In this document: positions 13,077 to 24,080 of the stretch, piece by piece
Layout: each line of letters begins with the position of its first letter
Numbering within the stretch: the first letter of the stretch is position 1
Assembly (NCBI GenBank): GCA_023053545.1
Contig: JAKZAN010000169.1
Location: 1-64,000 of the forward strand
Source: Lepidurus packardi
Lineage: Eukaryota > Arthropoda > Branchiopoda > Notostraca > Triopsidae
Direction: 5' to 3'
Length of the DNA stretch: 64,000 nucleotides
Notes under the pieces: generated by a model
Told to the model about the DNA's origin: nothing
Databases searched by the model: none
Seen by the model: the letters and a program-made list of their open reading frames with translations, nothing else
Position numbers and translations under genes: made by a program

Positions 13077-13727
13077 TCAAATTTCGTTGAAGTATACTTG
13101 TAATTTAACCTGAAATTTCAATGAAATTTCCTTGAAATTTGCTTGTAATTTAAGCTGAAATTTCCTCGAAATCTTATTGATATTAAACTGAAATTTAATT
13201 GAAATTTCGTTGAAACATGCTTGTAATTTTACCTGAAATTTTATTGAAATTTCGTTGAAACATGCTTGTAATTTTACGTGAAATTTCAATGAAATTTCCT
13301 TGAAATTTGCTTGTAATTTTACCTGAAATTTCCTCGAAATCTTATTGAAATTACACTGAAATTTCATTGAAATTTCGTTGAAATATGCTTGTAATTTTAC
13401 CTGAAATTTCATTGAAATTTCGTTGAAATATGCTTGTAATTTTACATGAAATTTCAATGAAATTTCCTTGAAATTTGCTTGTAATTTTACCTGAAATTTC
13501 AACGAAATTTCCTTGAAATTTGCATGTAATTTTACCTGAAATTTCCTCGAAATCTTATTGATATTACACTGAAATTTCATTGAAATTTCGTTGAAATATG
13601 CTTGTAATTTTACCTGAAATTTCCTCGAAATCTTATTGAAATTACACTGAAATTTCATTGAAATTTCGTTGAAATATGCTTGTAATTTTACCTGAAATTT
13701 CAATGAAATTTCCTTGAAATTTGCTTG

Positions 13728-13734
13728 TAAATGA
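13728..13734. other. Junction between satellite A and satellite B
   Basis: Satellite A runs as GCTTGTAA to 13730, where TTTTACC should follow. Instead ATGAATTCATTACGGACT starts, which is a normal stretch of satellite B (compare about 15538). The switch takes place within one or two bases of A-rich overlap. There is no unique sequence, target-site duplication, transposon end or degenerate transition zone. Both satellites keep their usual sequence right up to the join. Confidence 0.93.
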
Positions 13735-15279
13735 ATTCATTACGGACTTAATTAAATCCTTACAGACTGAATTAATTCCTTATGGACTTAGTTAATTCCG
13801 TAAGGAATGAATTAATTAATTACGGACTGAAATAATTCCTTACGGACTGAATTAATTCCTTACGGACTGAATTAATTCTTACGGACTGAATTAGTTCCTT
13901 AATTAATTCCTTACGGACTGAATTAATTCCTTACGGACTGAATTAATTCCTTAATTAATTCCTTACGGACTGAATTAATTTCATACGGACTGAATTAATT
14001 CATTACGGACTTAATTAATCGATTTCGGACTGAATTAATTCATTACGGACTTAATTAAATCCTTACAGACTGAATTAATTCCTTATGGACTTAATTAATT
14101 CCGTAAGGAATGAATTAATTAATTACGGACTGAAATAATTCCTTACGGACTGAATTAATTCCTTACGGACTGAATTAATTCCTTACGGACTGAATTAATT
14201 CCTTACGGACTGAATTAGTTCCTTAATTAATTCCTTACGGACTGAATAAATTCCTTACGGACTGAATTAATTCCTTAATTAATTCCTTACGGACTGAATT
14301 AATTTCATACGGACTGAATTAATTCATTACGGACTTAATTAATCGATTTCGGACCGAATTAATTCATTACGGACTTAATTAAATCCTTACAGACTGAATT
14401 AATTCCTTATGGACTTAATTAATTCCGTAAGGAATGAATTAATTAATTACGGACTGAAATAATTCCTTACGGACTGAATTAATTCCTTACGGATTGAATT
14501 AATTCCTTACGGACTGAATTAATTCTTACGGACTGAATTAGTTCCTTAATTAATTCCTTACGGACTGAATTAATTCCTTACGGACTGAATTAATTCCTTA
14601 ATTAATTCCTTACGGACTGAATTAATTTCATACGGACTGAATTAATTCATTACGGACTTAATTAATCGATTTCGGACTGAATTAATTCATTACGGACTTA
14701 ATTAAATCCTTACAGACTGAATTAATTCCTTATGGACTTAATTAATTCCGTAAGGAATGAATTAATTAATTACGGACTGAAATAATTCCTTACGGACTGA
14801 ATTAATTCCTTACGGACTGAATTAATTCCTTACGGACTGAATTAATTCCTTACGGACTGAATTAATTCCTTACGGACTGAATTAATTCCTTACGGACTGA
14901 ATTAATTCCTTACGGACTGAATTAATTCCTTAATTAATTTCATACGGACTGAATTAATTTCACACGGACTGAATTAATTCATTTCGGACTTAATTAATCG
15001 ATTACGGACTGAAATAATTCCTCACGTAATGAACTTATTCCTTACGGACTGGATTAATTCCTTACGGACTGAATTAAATCCTTACGGACTGAATGAATTC
15101 CTTACGGACTGAATTAATTTCATACGGACTGAATTAATTCATTACGGATTTAATTAATTTATTACGGACTGAATTAATTCCTTACGTACTGAACTTATTC
15201 CTTACGGACTGAATTAATTCCTTATGGACTGAATTAATTCTTTACGGACTGAATTAAATCCTTATGGACTTAATTAATT
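13731..15279. repeat. Satellite B zone 1: ~323-bp HOR next to the junction
   Basis: The inverted marker CCGTAAGG lies at 13798, 14101, 14425, 14748 and 15280, giving spacings of 303, 324, 323 and 532. ATCGAT lies at 14018, 14342, 14665 and 14997, giving 324, 323 and 332. Each unit has about sixteen monomers: GAAATAATTCC, several consensus monomers, two 32-bp truncated forms, TTTCATACGG, ATTCATTACGG, the ATCGAT monomer, then the CAG, TGG and CCGTAAGG monomers in fixed order. Two units carry the same 1-bp deletion (AATTCTTACGG). The last interval is longer and mixes in monomers with CTCACGTAATG. Confidence 0.9.
14078..14111. repeat. Mini-hairpin: forward monomer core facing an inverted half-monomer (type example)
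   Basis: ATTCCTTATGG (14078-14088) faces CCGTAAGGAAT (14101-14111) across a 12-base AT-rich loop. The second arm is the exact reverse complement of the consensus core ATTCCTTACGG; the first arm has the TGG variant, giving one T:G pair. The same arrangement recurs in most HOR units of region B, for example at 13798, 14425, 14748, 15280 and 15604, to the right edge at about 63960. It is a fixed micro-inversion inside the HOR. I see no sign that it acts as a terminator or operator. Confidence 0.88.
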
Positions 15280-16287
15280 CCGTAAGGAATGAATTAATTA
15301 ATTACGGACTGAAATAATTCCTTACGGACTGAATTAGTTCCTTACGGACTGAATTAATTCCTTACGGACTGAATTAATTCCTTAATTAATTCCTTACGGA
15401 CTGAATTAATTCCTTAATTAATTCCTTACGGACTGAATTAATTTCAAACGGACTGAATTAATTCCTTACGGACTGAATTAATTTCATACGGACTGAATTA
15501 ATTCATTACGGACTTAATTAATCGATTTCGGACTGAATGAATTCATTACGGACGTAATTAAATCCTTACAGGCTGAATTAATTCCTTATGGACTTAATTA
15601 ATTCCGTAAGGAATGAATTAATTAATTACGGACTGAAATAATTCCTTACGGACTGAATTAATTCCTTACGGACTGAATTAATTCCTTATGGACTGAATTA
15701 ATTCCTTACGGACTGAATGAATTCATTACGGACTTAATTAAATCCTTACAGACTGAATTAATTCCTTATGGACTTAATTAATTCCGTAAGGAATGAATTA
15801 ATTAATTACGGACTGAAATAATTCCTTACGGTCTGAATTAGTTCCTTACGGACTGAATTAATTCCTTACGGACTGAATTAATTCCTTAATTAATTCCTTA
15901 CGGACTGAATTAATTCCTTAATTAATTCCTTACGGACTGAATTAATTTCAAACGGACTGAATTAATTCCTTACGGACTGAATTAATTTCATACGGACTGA
16001 ATTAATTCATTACGGACTTAATTAATCGATTTCGGACTGAAAGAATTCATTACGGACGTAATTAAATCTTTACAGGCTGAATTAATTCCTTATGGACTTA
16101 ATTAATTCCGTAAGGAATGAATTAATTAATTACGGACTGAAATAATTCCTTACGGACTGAATTAATTCCTTACGGACTGAATTAATTCCTTATGGACTGA
16201 ATTAATTCCTTACGGACTGAATGAATTCATTACGGACTTAATTAAATCCTTACAGACTGAATTAATTCCTTATGGACTTAATTAATT
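15280..16287. repeat. 504-bp HOR, two tandem copies
   Basis: Copy 1 is 15280-15783 and copy 2 is 15784-16287. CCGTAAGG markers at 15280, 15604, 15784, 16108 and 16288 are related by exactly 504 bp. Rare shared variants confirm it: ATCGATTTCGG at about 15522 and 16026, GGACGTAATTAAATC, and ACAGGCTG at about 15568 and 16072. The copies differ by only a few substitutions, such as AATGAATTC/AAAGAATTC and ATCCTTACAGG/ATCTTTACAGG. The duplication is therefore recent relative to monomer divergence. Confidence 0.9.
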
Positions 16288-19200
16288 CCGTAAGGAATGA
16301 ATTAATTAATTACGGACTGAAATAATTCCTTACGGACTGAATTAATTCCTTACGGACTGAATTAATTCCTTACGGACTGAATTAATTCCTTACGGACTGA
16401 ATTAATTCCTTACGGACTGAATTAATTCCTTACGGACTAAATTAATTCCTTACGGACTGAATTAATTCCTTACGGACTGAATTAATACCTTACGAACTGA
16501 ATTAATTCCTTACGGACTGAATTAAATCCTTACGGATTGAATTAATTCCTTACGGACTGAATTAATTCCTTACGGACTGAATTAATTCATTACGGACTTA
16601 ATTAAATCCTTACAGACTGAATTAATTCCTTATGGACTTAATTAATTCCGTAAGGAATGAATTAATTAATTACGGACTGAAATAATTCCTTACGGACTGA
16701 ATTAATTCCTTAATTAATTCCTTACGGACTGAATTAATTTCATACGGACTGAATTAATTCATTACGGACTTAATTAATCGATTTCGGACTGAATTAATTC
16801 ATTACGGACTTAATTAAATCCTTACAGACTGAATTAATTCCTTACGAACTGAATTAATTCCTTACGGACTGAATTAAATCCTTACGGATTGAATTAATTC
16901 CTTACGGACTGAATTAATTCCTTACGGACTGAATTAATTCATTACGGACTGAATTAATTCCTTACGGACTGAATTAATTCATTACGGACTTAATTAAATC
17001 CTTACAGACTGAATTAATTCCTTATGGAATTAATTAATTCCGTAAGGAATGAATTAATTAATTACGGACTGAAATAATTCCTTACGGACTGAATTAATTC
17101 CTTACGGACTGAATTAATTCCTTACGGACTGAAATAATTCCTTACGGACTGAATTAATTCCTTACGGACTGAATTAATTCCTTACGGACTAAATTAATTC
17201 CTTACGGACTGAATTAATTCCTTACGGACTGAATTAATACCTTACGAACTGAATTAATTCCTTACGGACTGAATTAAATCCTTACGGATTGAATTAATTC
17301 CTTACGGACTGAATTAATTCCTTACGGACTGAATTAATTCATTACGGACTTAATTAAATCCTTACAGACTGAATTAATTCCTTATGGACTTAATTAATTC
17401 CGTAAGGAATGAATTAATTAATTACGGACTGAAATAATTCCTTACGGACTGAATTATTTCCTTAATTAATTCCTTACGGACTGAATTAATTTCACACGGA
17501 CTGAATTAATTCATTACGGACTTAATTAATCGATTTCGGACTGAATTAATTCCTTACGGACTGAATTAATTCCTTACGGACTGAATTAATTCCTTACGGA
17601 CTAAATTAGTTCCTTAATTAATTCCTTATGGACTGAATTAATTTCATACGGACTGAATTAATCCATTTCGGACTGAATTAATTCATTACGGACTTAATTA
17701 AATCCTTACAGACTGAATTAATTCTGAATTAATTCCTTACGGACTGAATTAATTCATTATGGACTTACTTAATTCCGTAAGGAATGAATGAATTAATTAC
17801 GGACTGAAATAATTCCTTACGGACTGAATTAATTCCTTACGGACTGAATTAATTCCTTACGGACTGAATTAGTTCCTTACGGACTGAATTAATTCTTTAG
17901 AATTGATTGAATTCCTTTCTTACTGAATTAATTCCTTACGGACTGAATTAATTTCGTACGGACTGAATTAATTCATTACGGACTGAATTAATTCATTACG
18001 GACTTAATTAATTTATTACGGACTGAATTAATTCCTTACGGACTGAATTAATTCCTAACGGACTGAATTAATTCCTTACGGACTGAATTAATACCTTACG
18101 AACTGAATTAATTCCTTACGGACTGAATTAATTCCTTACGGATTGAATTAATTCCTTACGGACTGAATTAATTCCTTACGGACTGAATTAAATCCTTACA
18201 GACTGAATTAATTCCTTATGGACTTAATTAATTCCGTAAGGAATGAATAAATTAATTACGGACTGAAATAATTCCTTACGGACTGAATTAATTCCTTACG
18301 GACTTAATTAATTCCTTACGGACTGAATTAATTTGGTACGGACTGAATTAATTCATTACGGACTTAATTAATTTATTACGGACTGAATTAATTCCTTACG
18401 TACTGAACTTATTCCTTACGGACTGAATTAATTCCTTACGGACTAAATTAATTCCTTACGGACTGAATTAATTCCTTACGGACTGAATTAATACCTTACG
18501 AACTGAATTAATTCCTTACGGACTGAACTAAATCCTTACGGATTGAATTAATTCCTTACGGACTGAATTAATTCCTTACGGACTGAATTAATTCATTACG
18601 GACTTAATTAAATCCTTACAGACTGAATTAATTCCTTATGGACTTAATTAATTCCGTAAGGAATGAATTAATTAATTACGGACTGAAATAATTCCTTACG
18701 GACTGAATTAATTCCTTAATTAATTCCTTACGGACTGAATTAATTTCATACGGACTGAATTAATTCATTACGGACTTAATTAATCGATTTCGGACTGAAT
18801 TAATTCATTACGGACTTAATTAAATCCTTACAGACTGAATTAATTCCTTACGAACTGAATTAATTCCTTACGGACTGAATTAAATCCTTACGGATTGAAT
18901 TAATTCCTTACGGACTGAATTAATTCCTTACGGACTGAATTAATTCATTACGGACTGAATTAATTCCTTACGGACTGAATTAATTCATTACGGACTTAAT
19001 TAAATCCTTACAGACTGAATTAATTCCTTATGGAATTAATTAATTCCGTAAGGAATGAATTAATTAATTACGGACTTAATTAAATCCTTACAGACTGAAT
19101 TAATTCCTTACGGACTGAATTAATTCCGTAAGGAATGAATTAATTAATTACGGACTGAAATAATTCCTTACGGACTGAATTAATTCCTTACGGACTGAAT

Positions 19201-19740
19201 TAATTCCTTACGGACTGAATTAATTCCTTACGGACTGAATTAATTCCTTACGGACTGAATTAAATCCTTACGGATTGAATTAATTCCTTACGGACTGAAT
19301 TAATTCCTTACGGACTGAATTAACTCATTACGGACTTAATTAAATCCTTACAGACTGAATTAATTCCTTATGGACTTAATTAATTCCGTAAGGAATGAAT
19401 TAAATAATTACGGACTGAAATAATTCCTTACGGACTGAATTAATTCCTTAATTAATTCCTTACGGACTGAATTAATTTCACACGGACTGAATTAATTCAT
19501 TACGGACTTAATTAATCGATTTCGGACTGAATTAATTCATTACGGACTTAATTAAATCCTTACAGACTGAATTAATTCCTTATGGACTTAATTAATTCCG
19601 TAAGGAATGAATTAATTAATTACGGACTGAAATAATTCCTTACGGACTGAATTAATTCCTTACGGACTGAATTAATTCCTTACGGACTGAATTAATTCCT
19701 TACGGACTGAATTAATTCCTTACGGACTGAATTAATTCCT
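16288..19740. repeat. Satellite B zone 2a: irregular 0.4-0.8-kb HORs
   Basis: Monomers with TACCTTACGAACTG (about 16486, 17238, 18092 and 18492) and AAATCCTTACGGATTG alternate with the ATCGAT/CAG/TGG/CCGTAAGG cassette. Spacings are irregular (752, 854 and 400 bp), so this is a mosaic and not one clean period. A rare monomer pair, TTTAGAATTGATTGAATTCC then TTTCTTACTG, first appears near 17895. The ATCGATTTCGG to CCTTACGAACTG stretch at about 16778 recurs at 18784, 26013 and 27556. No gene or non-satellite sequence is present. Confidence 0.85.
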
Positions 19741-22700
19741 TACGGACAGAATTAATTCCTTAATTAATTCCTTACGGACTGAATTAATTTCATACGGACT
19801 GAATTAATTCATTTCGGACTTAATTAATCGATTACGGACTGAATTAATTCCTTACGTACTGAACTTATTCCTTACGGACTGAATTAATTCCTTACGGACT
19901 GAATTAATTCCTTACGGACTGAATTAATTCCTTACGGACTGAATTAATACCTTACGGACTGAATTAAATCCTTACGGACTGAATTAATTCCTTACGGACT
20001 GAATTAATTCCTTACGGACTGAATTAATTCCTTACTGACTGAATTAATTCCTTACGGACTGAATTAATTCCTTACGGACTGAATTAATTCATTATGGACT
20101 TAATTAATTCCGTAAGGAATGAATTAATTAATTACGGACTGAAATAATTCCTAACGGACTGAATTAATTCCTTAATTAATTCCTTACGGACTGAATTAAT
20201 TTCATACGGACTGAATTAATTCATTACGGACTTAATTAATCGATTTCGGAATGAATTAATTCATTACGGACTTAATTAAATCCTTAAAGACTGAATTAAT
20301 TCCTTATGGACTTAATTAATTCCGTAAGGAATGAATTAATTAATTACGGACTGAAATAATTCCTTACGGACTGAATTAATTCCTTACGGACTGAATTAAT
20401 TCCTTACGGACTGAATTAATTCCTTACGGACTGAATTAATTCCTTACGGACTGAATTAATTCATTACGGACTTAATTAAATCCTTACAGACTGAATTAAT
20501 TCCTTATGGAATTAATTCATTCCGTAAGGAATGAATTAATTAATTACGGACTGAAATAATTCCTTACGGACTGAATTAATTCCTTACGGACTGAATTAAT
20601 TCCTTACGGACTGAATTAATTCCTTACGGACTGAATTAATTCCTTACGGACTGAATTAATTCCTTACGGACTGAATTAAATCCTTACGGATTGAAATAAT
20701 TCCTTACGGACTGAATTAATTCCTTACGGACTGAATTAATTCATTACGGACTTAATTAAATCCTTACAGACTGAATTAATTCCTTATGGACTTAATTAAT
20801 TCCGTAAGGAATGAATTAATTAATTACGGACTGAAATAATTCCTTACGGACTGAATTAATTCCTTAATTAATTCCTTACGGACTGAATTAATTTCATACG
20901 GACTGAATTAATTCATTACGGACTGAATTAATTCATTACGGACTTAATTAAATCCTTACAGACTGAATTAATTCCTTATGGACTTAATTAATTCCGTAAG
21001 GAATGAATTAATTAATTACGGACTGAAATAATTCCTTACGGACTGAATTAATTCCTTACGGACTGAATTAATTCCTTACGGACTGAATTAATTCCTTACG
21101 GACTGAATTAATTCCTTACGGACTGAATTAATTCCTTACGGACTGAATTAATTCCTTACGGACAGAATTAATTCCTTAATTAATTCCTTACGGACTGAAT
21201 TAATTTCATACGGACTGAATTAATTCATTTCGGACTTAATTAATCGATTACGGACTGAATTAATTCCTTACGTACTGAACTTATTCCTTACGGACTGAAT
21301 TAATTCCTTACGGACTGAATTAATTCCTTACGGACTGAATTAATTCCTTACGGACTGAATTAATACCTTACGGACTGAATTAAATCCTTACGGACTGAAT
21401 TAATTCCTTACGGACTGAATTAATTCCTTACGGACTGAATTATTTCCTTACTGACTGAATTAATTCCTTACGGACTGAATTAATTCCTTACGGACTGAAT
21501 TAATTCATTATGGACTTACTTAATTCCGTAAGGAATGAATGAATTATATACGGACTGAAATAATTCCTTACGGACTGAATTAATTCCTTACGGACTGAAT
21601 TAATTCCTTACGGACTGAATTAATTCCTTACGGACTGAATTAATTCTTTAGAATTGATTGAATTCCTTTCTTACTGAATTAATTCCTTACGGACTGAATT
21701 AATTTCGTACGGACTGAATTAATTCCTTAATTAATTCCTTACGGACTGAATTAATTTCATACGGACTGAATCAATTCCTCACGTAATGAACTTATTCCTT
21801 ACGGACTGGATTAATTCCTTACGGACTGAATTAATTCCTTATGGACTGAATTAATTCCTTACGGACTGAATTAATACCTTACGGACTGAATTAAATCCTT
21901 ACGGACTGAATTAATTCCTTACGGACTGAATTAATTCATTACGGACTGAATTAATTCATTACGGACTTAATTAAATCCTTACAGACTGAATTAATTCCTT
22001 ACGGACTGAATTAATTCCTTACGGACTGAATTAATTCCTTACGGACTGAATTAATTCCTTACGGACTGAATTAATTTCATACGGACTGAATTAATTTCAC
22101 ACGGACTGAATTAATTCATTTCGGACTTAATTAATCGATTACGGACTGAAATAATTCCTCACGTAATGAACTTATTCCTTACGGACTGGATTAATTCCTT
22201 ACGGACTGAATTAATTCCTTACGGACTGAATTAATTCCTTACGGACTGAATTAATTCCTTACGGACTGAATTAATACCTTACGGACTGAATTAAATCCTT
22301 ACGGACTGAATTAATTCCTTACGGACTTAATGAATTCTGTAAGGAATGAATTAATTAATTACGGACTGAAATAATTCCTTACGGACTGAATTAATTCCTT
22401 ACGGACTGAATTAATTCCTTACGGACTGAATTAATTCCGTAAGGAATGAATTAATTAATTACGGACTGAAATAATTCCTTACGGACTGAATTAATTCCTT
22501 ACGGACTGAATTAATTCCTTACGGACTGAATTAATTCCTTACGGACTGAATTAATTCCTTACGGACAGAATTAATTCCTTAATTAATTCCTTACGGACAG
22601 AATTAATTCCTTAATTAATTCCTTACGGACTGAATTAATTTCATACGGACTGAATTAATTCATTTCGGACTTAATTAATCGATTACGGACTGAATTAATT

Positions 22701-24080
22701 CCTTACGTACTGAACTTATTCCTTACGGACTGAATTAATTCCTTACGGACTGAATTAATTCCTTACGGACTGAATTAATTCCTTACGGACTGAATTAATA
22801 CCTTACGGACTGAATTAAATCCTTACGGACTGAATTAATTCCTTACGGACTGAATTAATTCCTTACGGACTGAATTAATTCCTTACTGACTGAATTAATT
22901 CCTTACGGACTGAATGAATTCCTTACGGACTGAATTAATTTCATACGGACTGAATTAATTCATTACGGACTTAATTAATTTATTACGGACTGAATTAATT
23001 CCTTACGGACTGAATTAATTCCTTTTGGACTTAATTAATTCCTTACGTACTTAATTAATTCCTTACGGTCTGAATTAATTCCGTACGGATTTTATTAATT
23101 CCTTACGGACTGAATTAATTCATTACGGACTTAATTAATCCATTACGGACTGAATTATTTCCTTACGAACTGAAGTTATTCCTTACGGACTGAATTAATT
23201 ACTTACGGACTAAATTATTTCCTTACGTACTGAAATAATTCCTTACGGACTGAATTAATTCCTTACGGACTGAATTAATTCCTTACGGACTGAATTAATT
23301 CCTTAATTAATTCCTTACGGACTGAATTAATTTCATACGGACTGAATTAATTTCACACGGACTGAATTAATTCATTTCGGACTTAATTAATCGATTACGG
23401 ACTGAAATAATTCCTCACGTAATGAACTTATTCCTTACGGACTGGATTAATTCCTTACGGACTGAATTAATTCCTTACGGACTGAATTAATTCCTTACGG
23501 ACTGAATTAATTCCTTACGGACTGAATTAATACCTTACGGACTGAATTAAATCCTTACGGACTGAATTAATTCCTTACGGACTTAATGAATTCCGTAAGG
23601 AATGAATTAATTAATTACGGACTGAAATAATTCCTTACGGACTGAATTAATTCCTTACGGACTGAATTAATTCCTTACGGACTGAATTAATTCCGTAAGG
23701 AATGAATTAATTAATTACGGACTGAAATAATTCCTTACGGACTGAATTAATTCCTTACGGACTGAATTAATTCCTTACGGACTGAATTAATTCCTTACGG
23801 ACTGAATTAATTCCTTACGGACTGAATTAATTCCTTACGGACAGAATTAATTCCTTAATTAATTCCTTACGGACTGAATTAATTTCATACGGAATGAATT
23901 AATTCATTTCGGACTTAATTAATCGATTACGGACTGAATTAATTCCTTACGTACTGAACTTATTCCTTACGGACTGAATTAATTCCTTACGGACTGAATT
24001 AATTCCTTACGGACTGAATTAATTCCTTACGGACTGAATTTATACCTTACGGACTGAATTAAATCCTTACGGACTGAATT
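19741..24080. repeat. Satellite B zone 2b: 1.2-1.4-kb HOR anchored on CGGACAGAATT
   Basis: The variant CGGACAGAATT, followed by the truncated monomer, TTTCATACGG, CATTTCGG, ATCGATTACGG and CGTACTGAACTTATTCC, appears at 19743, 21159, 22562 (with a second copy at 22594) and 23838. Spacings are 1416, 1403 or 1435, and 1244-1276 bp. At 22562-22625 a 32-bp piece is locally duplicated. The marker order is conserved across units while the number of plain consensus monomers varies, as expected from unequal exchange. Confidence 0.85.

Larger units (their letters stand above)
1069..13097. repeat. Recurring marker block with GTATAC inside satellite A (nine copies)
   Basis: A variant subunit pair, GAAGTATACTTG followed by TAATTTAACCTG, replaces the usual ATATGCTTG/TTTTACC. 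GTATAC lies at 1069, 2266, 6749, 8230, 9123, 10969, 11817, 12354 and 13092. The copies are usually followed about 50 bp downstream by the variant TAATTTAAGCTG (TAATTTTAGCTG after 8230 and 10969) and then by TTGATATTAC, so they share a common ancestor block. Spacings include 537 (4x123+45), 738 (6x123) and 2739 bp between individual copies. Only the short blocks starting at these positions are marker copies; the span between them is ordinary satellite A. Confidence 0.9.
1..13730. repeat. Satellite A: 11/12-bp subunits in a 123-bp higher-order unit
   Basis: A continuous tandem array enters from the left edge of the window. The basic subunit is 11 bp, GAAATTTCNTT, whose first eight bases are self-complementary. 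A 12-bp form, GTAATTTTACCT, recurs as a punctuation subunit. One 12-mer plus six 11-mers (subunits ending CTC, CTTATT, TACACT, CATT, CGTT and ATGCTT) gives a 78-bp block. One 12-mer plus three 11-mers gives a 45-bp block. The two usually alternate to make 123 bp. GC is about 25%, hand-counted from the consensus. The + strand has a TGA in almost every 11-mer and is closed in all frames; one minus-strand frame is mostly open. Longer blocks of this pattern are themselves duplicated. The family is not recognised. That it is satellite DNA is certain from the sequence; its chromosomal role is unknown. Confidence 0.97.

Noticed and set aside
179..13703. Seventeen minus-strand open frames of 75-615 codons as a family of repeat-protein genes
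   Set aside because: All follow from a stop-free 123-bp unit. Starts are internal ATGs of the repeat, stops are single shared substitutions or indels, variation is largely missense, and there is no non-repeat N- or C-terminus, promoter context or domain. Recorded as one low-confidence entry only.
13700..13760. Common ancestry of satellites A and B
   Set aside because: Both contain short AATT and TTCCTT strings, but the periods (11 vs 20 bp), palindromes and fixed bases differ, and no intermediate monomers occur at the junction.
14078..14111. Rho-independent terminator or operator at the CCGTAAGGAAT hairpin
   Set aside because: It recurs in satellite units with no gene nearby. The stem is AT-rich and there is no T-run that is not part of the repeat.
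13731..15279. 323-bp HOR as a dinucleosome-length unit
   Set aside because: The value is close to twice a short nucleosome repeat, but neighbouring HORs (504, 453, 779, 852, 1092 bp) do not share the relation, so it is probably coincidence.
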